Source: Methyloglobulus sp. (GTDB lineage Bacteria > Pseudomonadota > Gammaproteobacteria > Methylococcales > Methylomonadaceae). From it: a stretch of DNA of 36,285 nucleotides. The stretch is from assembly GCA_009695535.1 (NCBI GenBank), contig SHZQ01000004.1, positions 1 to 36,285 on the forward strand. The letters run 5' to 3'. Of this stretch, positions 23,301 through 31,934 are shown one piece after another. The notes beneath the pieces are model-generated. The model did no database searches. It had not been told where the DNA came from and saw only the letters and a program-made list of their open reading frames with translations. Position numbers and translations under genes: made by a program. How positions within the stretch are numbered: position 1 is the stretch's first letter; each line of letters starts with the position of its first letter.

Positions 23301-24863
23301 TTAGAAATACCGTCCGTTCAAAAGAAAATGCGTGGCTATGCTTGCCAGATAACCTAAACCGATTGCTGGAGTCCATTTAAAATGGCTAGTAAATGTGTAA
23401 ACACCCTTGGCTTGACCCATTAAACCGACACCAGCCGCAGAGCCCACGGCTAACATACTGCCGCCAACGCCAGTCGTTAACGTTACCAACAACCATTGTC
23501 CTTGAGAAATATCCGGTGCCATCGTCAATACTGCCAACATGATAGTGCCGTTATCGACAAACGCAGACGCAAACCCGACCATAATATTGGCTACTGACGG
23601 ATCAAGCCCAACATACAAAATTTGGGATGCCAAGCCCAGATAGCCGATAAAGCTCAAGCCGCCCACAGCGACCATCACACCGTAGAAAAATAATAAGGTA
23701 TCCCATTCCAAGTTAGCAACTTTATTAAATACATCAAAGGGTTGGTCAATTAGGGCATCCCTGGTTTGTGTGCGGTGCATGCTCTTCATGGGCGCGAAAT
23801 AGTCGATGTAGGTTTTTTTCTCATCCTGCGAATTCTTGGCAGCAGCGACTGCCAAATCGTAGTTTTGTTTAGCTAACAATGTTTGTTCCTGCTGATTATC
23901 CTCACGGGTAGCTGGGATTTTTTGTAGATAATAGCTGAAAAACTTTAGATAAGTCAGTCCTAGCATCATGCCTGCTGCGGGCGGCAGACTCAGGAAGTTC
24001 TCAAAACAGGCTGACGTAATGATGGTCAATGCAAATAAACCGATGATAACCCAGCCGCCCCGTTTCATAGGTTGTGATTCCAGCAAAGCTTCTGGACGGT
24101 TCTTGGGAACAAAGTGATGCATAATAATGGCTGGTACAACTAAGTTGACCATCGCGGGAAGAAACAGCGAGAAGAAGTCGGCAAATGGCACTACGCCTTT
24201 TTGCCAGACCAATAAGGTCGTAATATCGCCAAAAGGACTGAACGACCCCCCCGCATTGGTCGCTACGACCACGTTAACACATGCTAGCGTGACAAAACGC
24301 GGACTGTCCTTGCCCAGTGCCACAATAACTGAGCCCATCAGCAACGCGGTGGTTAGATTGTTACAGACCGAGGATATAAAAAATGCCAGGAAGCCAGTAA
24401 TCCAGAATAGTTGGCGGTAGGTGAAATTTTTGCTTAGTAGCCAAACCCGCAGCCTTTCAAACACGCTCCGGTCTTCCATGGCATTTAGGTAAGTCATTGA
24501 CACCATGATGAATAGAAACAGTTCAGCATAGCCTATCAAGTTTGTGCGAAAGGCTATCCCCGCTTGTTCGCTCATGCCGTTATTAGCATAAACGGAGGCA
24601 ATAAATACCCAGATCAAGCTGGCAGCAAACACCATAGGTTTTGATTTCCGCAGGTCGGTAACCTCCTCCATCATGGCGAGAATGTAAGCAACAGTAAACA
24701 ATACCAAAGCCAGATAACCGGCCCAGCTATGGGTCAAATCCATAGCTTGTACTAAGCTTGCACTGGCAGCTTCCGCCGCGCTTGTTAACGAGGGTAAAAG
24801 TAGGGTGATTATCGCGAGACCTGCTTTTTGGGAGAACAACATTTTTTGTAAACGGATTAACAT
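23301..24863 (-). CDS. nhaD: Sodium:proton antiporter NhaD family
   Basis: NNLTTALLMGSVIVAL, ATNAGGSFSPFGDITTLLVWQKG, GVGGSMLAVGSAAGVGLMGQAKGVYTF. Confidence 0.92.
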   Translation of the reverse strand: MLIRLQKMLFSQKAGLAIITLLLPSLTSAAEAASASLVQAMDLTHSWAGYLALVLFTVAYILAMMEEVTDLRKSKPMVFAASLIWVFIASVYANNGMSEQAGIAFRTNLIGYAELFLFIMVSMTYLNAMEDRSVFERLRVWLLSKNFTYRQLFWITGFLAFFISSVCNNLTTALLMGSVIVALGKDSPRFVTLACVNVVVATNAGGSFSPFGDITTLLVWQKGVVPFADFFSLFLPAMVNLVVPAIIMHHFVPKNRPEALLESQPMKRGGWVIIGLFALTIITSACFENFLSLPPAAGMMLGLTYLKFFSYYLQKIPATREDNQQEQTLLAKQNYDLAVAAAKNSQDEKKTYIDYFAPMKSMHRTQTRDALIDQPFDVFNKVANLEWDTLLFFYGVMVAVGGLSFIGYLGLASQILYVGLDPSVANIMVGFASAFVDNGTIMLAVLTMAPDISQGQWLLVTLTTGVGGSMLAVGSAAGVGLMGQAKGVYTFTSHFKWTPAIGLGYLASIATHFLLNGRYF

Positions 24864-24956
24864 TTAAGAGTTTTAGATAAAGGTAGATTTTGCGTTATTA
24901 AAAATAAAGTTTTTGATTATTTTTTATTTTACTGAGCTTATCTTATCAATTTGGCA

Positions 24957-25502
24957 TCATTTCCCCAACATGCAATAAAATTTCTCCCAGTCAAATGCTT
25001 CGCCGGGGTCGGTTTTGCGACCAGGGGCGATGTCGCTGTGTCCGGTAACCCGTTCGGTGGATAAGCTGAGGTAAGTGTTCAGTAGGGTCTTCACAACAGC
25101 GGCAAGTTCAAGGTATTGCGTGTCGGTATAAGGCACAGTTTCGGTGCCTTCCAGTTCTATGCCGATAGAAAAATCATTGCACCGTTCTCGTCCTTGATAG
25201 CTAGATTGCCCCGCGTGCCAGGCGCGTTTGTCAAACGCTACGTATTGTACAATCTCGCCAGTTCGTTTGATGACCAAATGCGACGAAACCGTAAGTTGAT
25301 GAATATCCTTAAAATACGGATGGTCATCAGGGTTAAGCTGATTGCAAAATAGCTGGTCGATGCAGGTATTGTCGAATTCACCAGGCGGCAGGCTGATGCA
25401 GTGGATGACCAGCAAGGAAATATCGTCCGCGCTTGGGCGGTCATCGAAGTTGGGGGATGGAATTTTCTTGGCTTGAGTTAGCCAGTGTTGGTAAATACGC
25501 AT
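24957..25502 (-). CDS. ampD: 1,6-anhydro-N-acetylmuramyl-L-alanine amidase AmpD
   Basis: LLVIHCISLPPGEF, AWHAGQSSYQGRERCNDFSIGIELEGTE, TGHSDIAPGRKTDPGEAFDW; start moved inward because the track N-terminus translates a repeat. Confidence 0.95.
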   Translation of the reverse strand: MRIYQHWLTQAKKIPSPNFDDRPSADDISLLVIHCISLPPGEFDNTCIDQLFCNQLNPDDHPYFKDIHQLTVSSHLVIKRTGEIVQYVAFDKRAWHAGQSSYQGRERCNDFSIGIELEGTETVPYTDTQYLELAAVVKTLLNTYLSLSTERVTGHSDIAPGRKTDPGEAFDWEKFYCMLGK

Positions 25503-25541
25503 TTGATGCAATTGTATGGCTTTAGTCCAATGGTGGTTAGC

Positions 25542-25687
25542 TCCTTCTCCCTTTGGGAGAGGGTTGGGGTGAGGAGGTCTAAAAAGCAAAAAACCTTGTT
25601 TATCCCCTCACCCTAGCCCTCTCGGCAACTGCTCCTGCGTTGCCCTACTACCTACATCCATGTAGGTATCCCTGTGGGAGAGGGGAT
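25542..25687. repeat. Composite palindromic intergenic repeat with nested ~46-nt double-hairpin insert
   Basis: Arm A tccttctccctttgggagagggttggggtgagg and inverted arm B atcccctcaccctagccctctc...ccctgtgggagaggggat; arm B interrupted by 25624..25669. Confidence 0.75.
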
Positions 25688-25844
25688 CAGTTTTCTTTCG
25701 GCTGAAGCATCAGGGGTCATTTTACATGCGATTGCTTACCAACCGCCCAAAAATAAAGAAAATCCGGCTTGTTTGCCAATTTCTAATGTTTCCGTTGTGT
25801 GGTAGCATTCATTCATTGCAATTAATTCTCGCACATTACGACTT

Positions 25845-26555
25845 GTGAACAATATCAATCTCAACGAACGCATTATCTTTGCGCTGGACGTACCGAACAC
25901 AGATGAAGCAAAACAATGGGTTACAAAGCTAGACGGCGACATCAAATTTTTTAAAGTTGGGCTGGAACTGTTTTTGTCAGGTTGGTGGGACATCGTCGAT
26001 TTCATCATCGACCGTGGCAATCAAGTCATGCTTGACCTGAAGTTTTTTGACATCCCAGAAACCGTGCATCTTGCCATTCAGCAGGTAAAAGATCGCGGCG
26101 TAAGCCTCACCACCATCCACGGCAATGATGCGATTATTAAAGCGGCACTTACTGACCGGGGCAATGTCAAAGTGCTGGCCGTAACGGTATTGACCAGCTT
26201 TGATGAGTCTGACATGCGGCAAATGGGGATGACGGGTTCGGTTGAGGATTTAGTGCTAATTCGCGCCAAAAAAGCCTTTGCCTTGGGTTGTGATGGCGTA
26301 GTGTGTTCCGCGTTAGAAGCCAAACCGATACGTGACGGTCTGGGTAACGAGTTTTTTATCGTAACCCCAGGCATACGTCCTGAATCCAGCGTGAAAGGTG
26401 GTGACGACCAAAAACGCATTGCCACCGCACGGAATGCGATTATTAATGGTGCAAATCACGTCGTTATTGGCAGGCCTATCCGTACAGCGGAAGACCCCGT
26501 CAGCACGATTAAAAAATTGCAAGATGAAATAGCAGAAGGGCTTGCTAGTCGTTAG
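25845..26555 (+). CDS. pyrF: Orotidine-5'-phosphate decarboxylase (GTG start)
   Basis: IIFALDVPNTDEAK, DLKFFDIPETV, TPGIRPESS, HVVIGRPI. Confidence 0.97.
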   Translation: MNNINLNERIIFALDVPNTDEAKQWVTKLDGDIKFFKVGLELFLSGWWDIVDFIIDRGNQVMLDLKFFDIPETVHLAIQQVKDRGVSLTTIHGNDAIIKAALTDRGNVKVLAVTVLTSFDESDMRQMGMTGSVEDLVLIRAKKAFALGCDGVVCSALEAKPIRDGLGNEFFIVTPGIRPESSVKGGDDQKRIATARNAIINGANHVVIGRPIRTAEDPVSTIKKLQDEIAEGLASR

Positions 26556-26662
26556 CCGCATTCTATTTGCACAGTGACGGTTAACGGGGGGCTTTAAAAA
26601 TTCCCTTTGGTTTTCTAGAAGGTCATAACAGTTTACATAATTTTACAGCGGAAGGTGCTCCC

Positions 26663-27763
26663 GTGAAAAAATCTTTACATCAAAATATAATCAGATTGGC
26701 TTTGGTAACAATATTAGTCGGTTGCGCGAGTGATCCTGCCCACGATTACAGTGCTTACCCTAATGCCAGCAACTACCCTCAGGCCGCCGCCCCGCTCAAA
26801 CCATACACGCCAGCCAAACCTATTCAGCCGTATAATCCCTACAAACCCAAAGTGCCGTCGTATGGATATAGCGCTGATTATGGCCAATCCTATGGTGATT
26901 CTTACGGAACATCAGGCAGTTACACCAATTCCCCGTCAGTCAGAAGCTTCATTCAGCGCATGGTAAATAAGCACGGCTTTTCGGAATCTTATCTGGAAGG
27001 CTTATTCGCACAAGCCAATCGGCTGGATTCAGTGATTAAACTGGAAGGCCCGTCCTCCAGCAATTCCGGTCCTGCCCGTCCTGGCAGTTGGTCGCGTTAT
27101 CGTGGCAAATTCCTCACCGAGCAGCACATCAGTAACGGCGCGGAATTCTGGCGCAATAATGCCGATGCCATCAGCAAAGCCAGCACGGCTTATGGTGTTG
27201 ATCCCGAATATATCGTCGGCATCATCGGTGTAGAGACCTATTTTGGCAAAAACATCGGCAAAACCTGCGTGTTTGATGCCTTGTCTACCCTATCTTTCCA
27301 CACTTATCGGCGGTCAAAATACTTTCAGTCGGAACTGGAAAACTTCCTGCTGATGACCCGCGAAGAAGGTTATAACCCGCGTCAACCTGTCGGTTCTTGG
27401 GCAGGTGCGATGGGGTTAGGTCAATTTATGCCCAGCAGCTTCCGTAAACTTGCTGTGGATTTCGACCACAACGGACAGCGTGACCTATGGCATCCTGAAG
27501 ATGCCATAGGCAGCGTCGCGCATTATTTTTCCAAAAGTGGCTGGAATTACAAAAGCCCCGTCACCCAACCCGCCAGTGATTCCTACGGCGCGTCCGTCAT
27601 CGAATTAAGAACCTACGAAGACATGGAATACTGGCGCGTCTACCCCAATTTCAAAGTCATCAAACGCTACAACAATAGCAACAAGTACGCGATGGCGGTG
27701 CATCAATTGGCACAGGCGATTAAGAATCGGTATATGTATTCGCAGGTTGGAGCGAATTATTAG
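26663..27763 (+). CDS. mltB: Lytic murein transglycosylase B family lipoprotein
   Basis: LVGCASDP lipobox; YGVDPEYIVGIIGVETYFGKNIG, GAMGLGQFMPSSFRKLAVDFD; P/Y/S-rich N-terminal linker. Confidence 0.93.
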   Translation: MKKSLHQNIIRLALVTILVGCASDPAHDYSAYPNASNYPQAAAPLKPYTPAKPIQPYNPYKPKVPSYGYSADYGQSYGDSYGTSGSYTNSPSVRSFIQRMVNKHGFSESYLEGLFAQANRLDSVIKLEGPSSSNSGPARPGSWSRYRGKFLTEQHISNGAEFWRNNADAISKASTAYGVDPEYIVGIIGVETYFGKNIGKTCVFDALSTLSFHTYRRSKYFQSELENFLLMTREEGYNPRQPVGSWAGAMGLGQFMPSSFRKLAVDFDHNGQRDLWHPEDAIGSVAHYFSKSGWNYKSPVTQPASDSYGASVIELRTYEDMEYWRVYPNFKVIKRYNNSNKYAMAVHQLAQAIKNRYMYSQVGANY

Positions 27764-27773
27764 TTTGTTGTAG

Positions 27774-27799
27774 GTTGGGGGCGAGGCACGAACCCCAAC
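27774..27799. repeat. Short hairpin, terminator or dispersed repeat
   Basis: gttgggg...ccccaac just downstream of mltB. Confidence 0.4.
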
Positions 27800-27827
27800 A
27801 TAAGCTTCATATTTATAAGGAAAGCCC

Positions 27828-27965
27828 GTGCCATCAAAATTCACCCCCTTAAAAGACCACGACACCCCTATCAAGGTGTTGTTTACCGGCTATCTAATTA
27901 CCGTTGGTATCGGCTACATGCTTATCATCGTAGAAAAAATTAGCACAAAATTAGACACTAAATGA
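27828..27965 (+). CDS. 45-aa single-TM small protein, GTG start, overlapping nadC
   Basis: MPSKFTPLKDHDTPIKVLFTGYLITVGIGYMLIIVEKISTKLDTK*; aaggaaag RBS upstream; stop overlaps the nadC start as ATGA; absent from the supplied ORF track. Confidence 0.6.
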   Translation: MPSKFTPLKDHDTPIKVLFTGYLITVGIGYMLIIVEKISTKLDTK

Positions 27966-28792
27966 TTACATCAAGCTTTCCTGACATCAGCACTTATCTT
28001 CAAGAAGACATCGGCACGGGCGACATTACTGCTGCTATCATCCCTGAAAGCGCCCAAGCAGAAGCTGTTGTGATGACGCGAGAGCCGATGGTGTTGTGTG
28101 GTCAGGCGTGGTTTGCTGCGGTGTTTAGGTATTTAAGTGCTGATGTTGCAATCCATTGGTTGGTGCAGGAAGGCGACATCAGCAATGCAGGTGTGAGTTT
28201 ATGTACGCTCAAAGGGCCAGCCAGAGCCTTATTGACGGGTGAGCGCACGGCGTTAAACCTGCTACAAACCTTATCAGCAACAGCAACAGTAGCAAGGCAA
28301 TATGCCGATGCCGTTGCTGGCACGGGCTGCAAGGTGTTGGATACCCGCAAAACCGTCCCAGGTTTACGTAACGCGCAAAAATATGCGGTCGCTTGTGGCG
28401 GTTGTTATAACCACCGAATTGGTTTGTATGACAGTGTGTTGATCAAGGAAAATCATATTATTGCCGCTGGTTCTATCGCCAATGCCGTGTCGTTAGCACG
28501 GCAGCAATCCTCTGTTCCGGTGGAGGTGGAGGTTGAATCGTTACTGGAATTTCAACAAGCCATCGCCGCAAAACCTGACCGGATCATGCTGGATAATTTT
28601 AGTTTGGATGATATGCGGACGGCGGCTGCCTTAAACAAAAATGCAATTGAACTGGAAGCATCCGGCAATATCACGCTAGAAAACATCTGTACTGTTGCCG
28701 AAACGGGCGTTGATTACATTTCCATCGGAGCATTAACCAAGAACATCAAGGCGATTGACTTAAGTATGCGGATTAATTTGGTGACGGCTTAA
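27962..28792 (+). CDS. nadC: Nicotinate-nucleotide pyrophosphorylase (carboxylating)
   Basis: LDTRKTVPGLRNAQKYAVACGGCYNHRIGLYDSVLIKENH. Confidence 0.98.
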   Translation: MITSSFPDISTYLQEDIGTGDITAAIIPESAQAEAVVMTREPMVLCGQAWFAAVFRYLSADVAIHWLVQEGDISNAGVSLCTLKGPARALLTGERTALNLLQTLSATATVARQYADAVAGTGCKVLDTRKTVPGLRNAQKYAVACGGCYNHRIGLYDSVLIKENHIIAAGSIANAVSLARQQSSVPVEVEVESLLEFQQAIAAKPDRIMLDNFSLDDMRTAAALNKNAIELEASGNITLENICTVAETGVDYISIGALTKNIKAIDLSMRINLVTA

Positions 28793-28806
28793 TTGGGTGA
28801 TTTAAC

Positions 28807-29292
28807 GTGATAGAAAATGCCAGCTTATTGTTCAATAAAATCACCCACGGCGTTTACGTTATCGCTGTTGCCAATGGTAAAGAGCAAAATGCGTTCACTG
28901 CTGCTTGGGTGATGCAGGTTTCCTTTGCGCCACCGATGATTGTCTTCAGCATCAATCCTGAGCATTATTCGTATACCTTGCTTAAGGCTAGTGGCGTTTG
29001 TACCGTCAATGTTCTGGGACAAGACCAACTTGCGATTGCGGGGCATTTTGGGCAATCTGGTGTCAAGGAAAAAATGACCACCTATCGCTGGCAAACTGGA
29101 TCAACGACCGCACCAGTATTAGCGGATAGCTTGGCGTATTTTGATTGCAAACTCAGCCATTTTTCCGATGCAGGCGACCATAAAATCGCCGTGTGTGAGG
29201 TGCTTGCTGCGGGGGAGCTGAATTCAGGGTGGCCTTTGCTGTATAGCCAAACGGGGAATATGGATGGTAGTAGCGAGCTTTACAGGAGTTAA
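28807..29292 (+). CDS. Flavin reductase family protein
   Basis: HGVYVIAVANGKEQNAFTAAWVMQVSFAPPMIVFSIN; FMN-binding split-barrel pattern. Confidence 0.85.
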   Translation: MIENASLLFNKITHGVYVIAVANGKEQNAFTAAWVMQVSFAPPMIVFSINPEHYSYTLLKASGVCTVNVLGQDQLAIAGHFGQSGVKEKMTTYRWQTGSTTAPVLADSLAYFDCKLSHFSDAGDHKIAVCEVLAAGELNSGWPLLYSQTGNMDGSSELYRS

Positions 29293-29303
29293 GTTTTCCA
29301 ACC

Positions 29304-29897
29304 TCAACCCATCCCATCAAACAATTGATGGTCTATTAAATCGCATAAACAATGGGTAATCAGTACGTGGACTTCGTGGGTACGGATTGCTGAACTGGAC
29401 GTAACCCGTAATTCCAAATCCCGTTCTGATAATAACGCTGAAATGCTGTCACTTCTGTCGCCAGTCAGTGCGATGATGGTGATGTCTTTGCTACGCGCCA
29501 CCGTAATGGCTTTGGCAATATTGTCGGAATGGTTGCCGTCGGTATAGGTCACTAATACATCGCCGTTTTGCCCTAACGAACGGATAGGTTTGGCGAATAC
29601 GTCCTCATAACTGTGGTCATTGGCGATGGCGGTCATCGCTGTCATGTCAGCCGTCAGTGCAATGGCAGGTAATGACGGGCGGTCGCGTTCAAACTGGTTG
29701 AGCAGGGCGGATGATAATAATTGGGCAGAAGCAGCGGAACGACCATTGCCGCAAGTTAAAATTTTCCGGTCATTCAATAACGCCGCCACCATGCGTTGTG
29801 AAGCCAATTCGATTAACTCGCACAGTTCACCTAAAGCATCCTGCTTGGTTTGGATGCTATCAGTAAATTGGTTGATGATACGGTGTTGTAGGCTCAT
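29304..29897 (-). CDS. SIS-domain phosphoheptose isomerase family (GmhA/DiaA)
   Basis: LTCGNGRSAASAQLLSSALLNQFERDRPSLPAIALTAD; located downstream of lpoA/yraN as diaA normally is. Confidence 0.9.
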   Translation of the reverse strand: MSLQHRIINQFTDSIQTKQDALGELCELIELASQRMVAALLNDRKILTCGNGRSAASAQLLSSALLNQFERDRPSLPAIALTADMTAMTAIANDHSYEDVFAKPIRSLGQNGDVLVTYTDGNHSDNIAKAITVARSKDITIIALTGDRSDSISALLSERDLELRVTSSSAIRTHEVHVLITHCLCDLIDHQLFDGMG

Positions 29898-29913
29898 GGG
29901 ATTAAAGTCAAGG

Positions 29914-30444
29914 TCAAAAAGCGTTCTTTATCCAGTTAATGTCGCCATTACCGGAGATAGCAGCCACATCAAAACGCAGTGGGTTATCGGCACGTAATGT
30001 CGATAAATAATGCTGCGTGGCGGCGATTATTTTGGCTTTGGCACTTTCTAGCAAATTGCCCGTCAAGGAATAAGAAAACGCCTGGGATTGGTAGGGTTTT
30101 ATCTTATCGTTAATGCCAAGTTGCCCAACTTCCGTGGTCGCCAGCTTGCTGATTGCCTGTTCTGCCTCACCAAAACTGAGCAGAATTTGGGCAGATAACA
30201 GATTAAATTGCGCTAATTGCGGGGGTGTTAATTCTTTTGGATGGATTAAATCAGCCTCTTGCTTGGCTGCATTGCCTTTACCGCCCTGAATTAATGTGCT
30301 GATATTTTGTAAACGGGTATTATTTTGCTCGACTGCCCAAGGTGATGCGGGTTCTTGGTACAATCCGTAGCTATCGGGCAGTTGTGCACAGCTCGATAAC
30401 AGCAGCACACAGAAAAATGGGATGATTGTGTAGTAGCGACTCAT
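29914..30444 (-). pseudogene. lpoA (N-terminal TPR part) - yraN (C-terminal part) chimeric ORF
   Basis: Lipobox LLLSSCAQLPD, TPR-like LTPPQLAQFNLLSAQILLSFGEAEQAI; C-terminus AKIIAATQHYLSTLRADNPLRFDVAAISGNGDINWIKNAF matches the YraN/UPF0102 C-terminal signature. Confidence 0.75.
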
Positions 30445-30491
30445 AGGTCTTACCTTGCTGTGAGACAAAAATAAATAAAAGCAGAGATTAA

Positions 30492-31355
30492 ATGTCAAAC
30501 CAATACGGCAAATTATACGTGGTTGCAACACCAATAGGTAATTTAGCAGACATCAGCTTCAGGGCGATAGACACTTTAAAACAAGTTGACCTGATTGCTG
30601 CCGAAGATACCCGACATGTCAAATTATTGCTAAACCATTACGGCATTAGCAATAAAGTCGTATCGTTCCATCAACATAACGAAGAAAAAGCAGCCGAAAC
30701 CCTATTGGAAAAATTGCGTGACGGACTCTCCATAGCCCTGGTTTCTGATGCCGGTACGCCGCTATTGAGTGACCCCGGTATGCCGCTGGTACGCCGGATT
30801 AAAGATGCGGGTTTAACCGTCGTGCCAATTCCGGGCGCATGCGCCTTGATTGCCGCCTTATCTGCGGCGGGTTTGCCAGTCACGCAATTCTCATTTGAAG
30901 GCTTTTTGCCGCGTACGTCTTCAGCTCGTAAAGCTTTTTTCACTGAAAGGCTAGCTACGCCGACGACTTGGGTATTCTACGAATCCTGCCATCGTATTCT
31001 GGCGGCATTACAGGATATGGCAAGTATTCTGCAAGCAGATCGCCAAATCGTCATCGCCAGGGAGTTGACCAAGCTGCACGAAACTATCGTCAAGACCACC
31101 CTGGCAAATGCGCTGGAGTTGGTCACGCAAGACGACAATATGCGGAAAGGCGAGTTTGTCGTGATTGTGGAAGGTGCAGACAAAGTTAACAAAAAAGAGG
31201 AAGAACTCAGCCCAGAGCAGGTCAATATACTCTGCATTTTAATGCGTGAATGTTCCACCAAAACCGCAGTAGATCTGGCTGTGCAAATTACCGGAGCTAG
31301 AAAAAAGCTGCTTTATCAAGCAGCATTGGATTTGGAGAAAGCAGCAGGCGCGTAG
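30492..31355 (+). CDS. rsmI: 16S rRNA (cytidine(1402)-2'-O)-methyltransferase
   Basis: LYVVATPIGNLADISFRAI, AEDTRH, SDAGTPLLSDPG, FYESCHR. Confidence 0.97.
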   Translation: MSNQYGKLYVVATPIGNLADISFRAIDTLKQVDLIAAEDTRHVKLLLNHYGISNKVVSFHQHNEEKAAETLLEKLRDGLSIALVSDAGTPLLSDPGMPLVRRIKDAGLTVVPIPGACALIAALSAAGLPVTQFSFEGFLPRTSSARKAFFTERLATPTTWVFYESCHRILAALQDMASILQADRQIVIARELTKLHETIVKTTLANALELVTQDDNMRKGEFVVIVEGADKVNKKEEELSPEQVNILCILMRECSTKTAVDLAVQITGARKKLLYQAALDLEKAAGA

Positions 31356-31451
31356 TTTTCTGGTATCAATGTTAATCACGATGAAGAAGTTAGAGGTCAT
31401 TTAGCATTGTTCTGTAATCTGTCTTTTCCAACATCCACCCCCCGCTTAAGG

Positions 31452-31457
31452 TATAAT
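31452..31457 (+). promoter_or_regulatory. -10 element of the rnpB promoter
   Basis: TATAAT ~10 nt upstream of the inferred RNase P RNA 5' end. Confidence 0.6.
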
Positions 31458-31467
31458 TCCCGCCAGA

Positions 31468-31819
31468 AAGAGTCGGCTGAGCAGTCGCTGTTTTATCGCA
31501 AGATAGAATGGAGGAAAGTCCGGGCTCCACTGGGCAGGGTGCCAGGTAACGCCTGGGAGGTGTAAACCTACGGAAAGTGCCACAGAAAATATACCGCCAT
31601 CGTCTTGTAAAAGACGAGGGTAAGGGTGAAAAGGTGCGGTAAGAGCGCACCGCGCAACTGGTAACAGGGGCGGCATGGTAAACCCCACCCGGAGCAAGAT
31701 CAAATAGAGGAATATACGCGTGGCCCGCGCGGTTCCTGGGTAGATTGCTTGAGCTGCAAGGTGACTTGCAGCCTAGATGAATGGCTGCTCTCGACAGAAC
31801 CCGGCTTATAGGCCGACTT
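31468..31819 (+). ncRNA. rnpB: RNase P RNA, class A
   Basis: gaggaaagtccgggctcc, ggtaagagcgcaccgcgc, agatgaatggctgctc, agaacccggcttat; P1 agtcggc/gccgact pairing, then T run. Confidence 0.97.
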
Positions 31820-31934
31820 TTTCTACTATTGTTTATCCGCAGTAAATAGCCCGTATGAAGTGCAATTTAATACGGGAAATCGAAGCTATGAAAGACTAGC
31901 TTCTGCAAGCTCAACCCTGAATTTTTACCGAATT

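Noticed and set aside
25503-25589. N-terminal extension of AmpD (MLFRPPHPNPLPKGEGANHH...)
   Set aside because: PPHPNPLPKGEG is a translation of the intergenic palindromic repeat; the start at 25502 is more credible.
25736-26020. 94-aa minus-strand ORF upstream of and overlapping pyrF
   Set aside because: Overlaps the pyrF start antisense and has no recognisable features.
31390-31703. Minus-strand ORFs of 85-86 aa
   Set aside because: They lie across the RNase P RNA and are not credible proteins.
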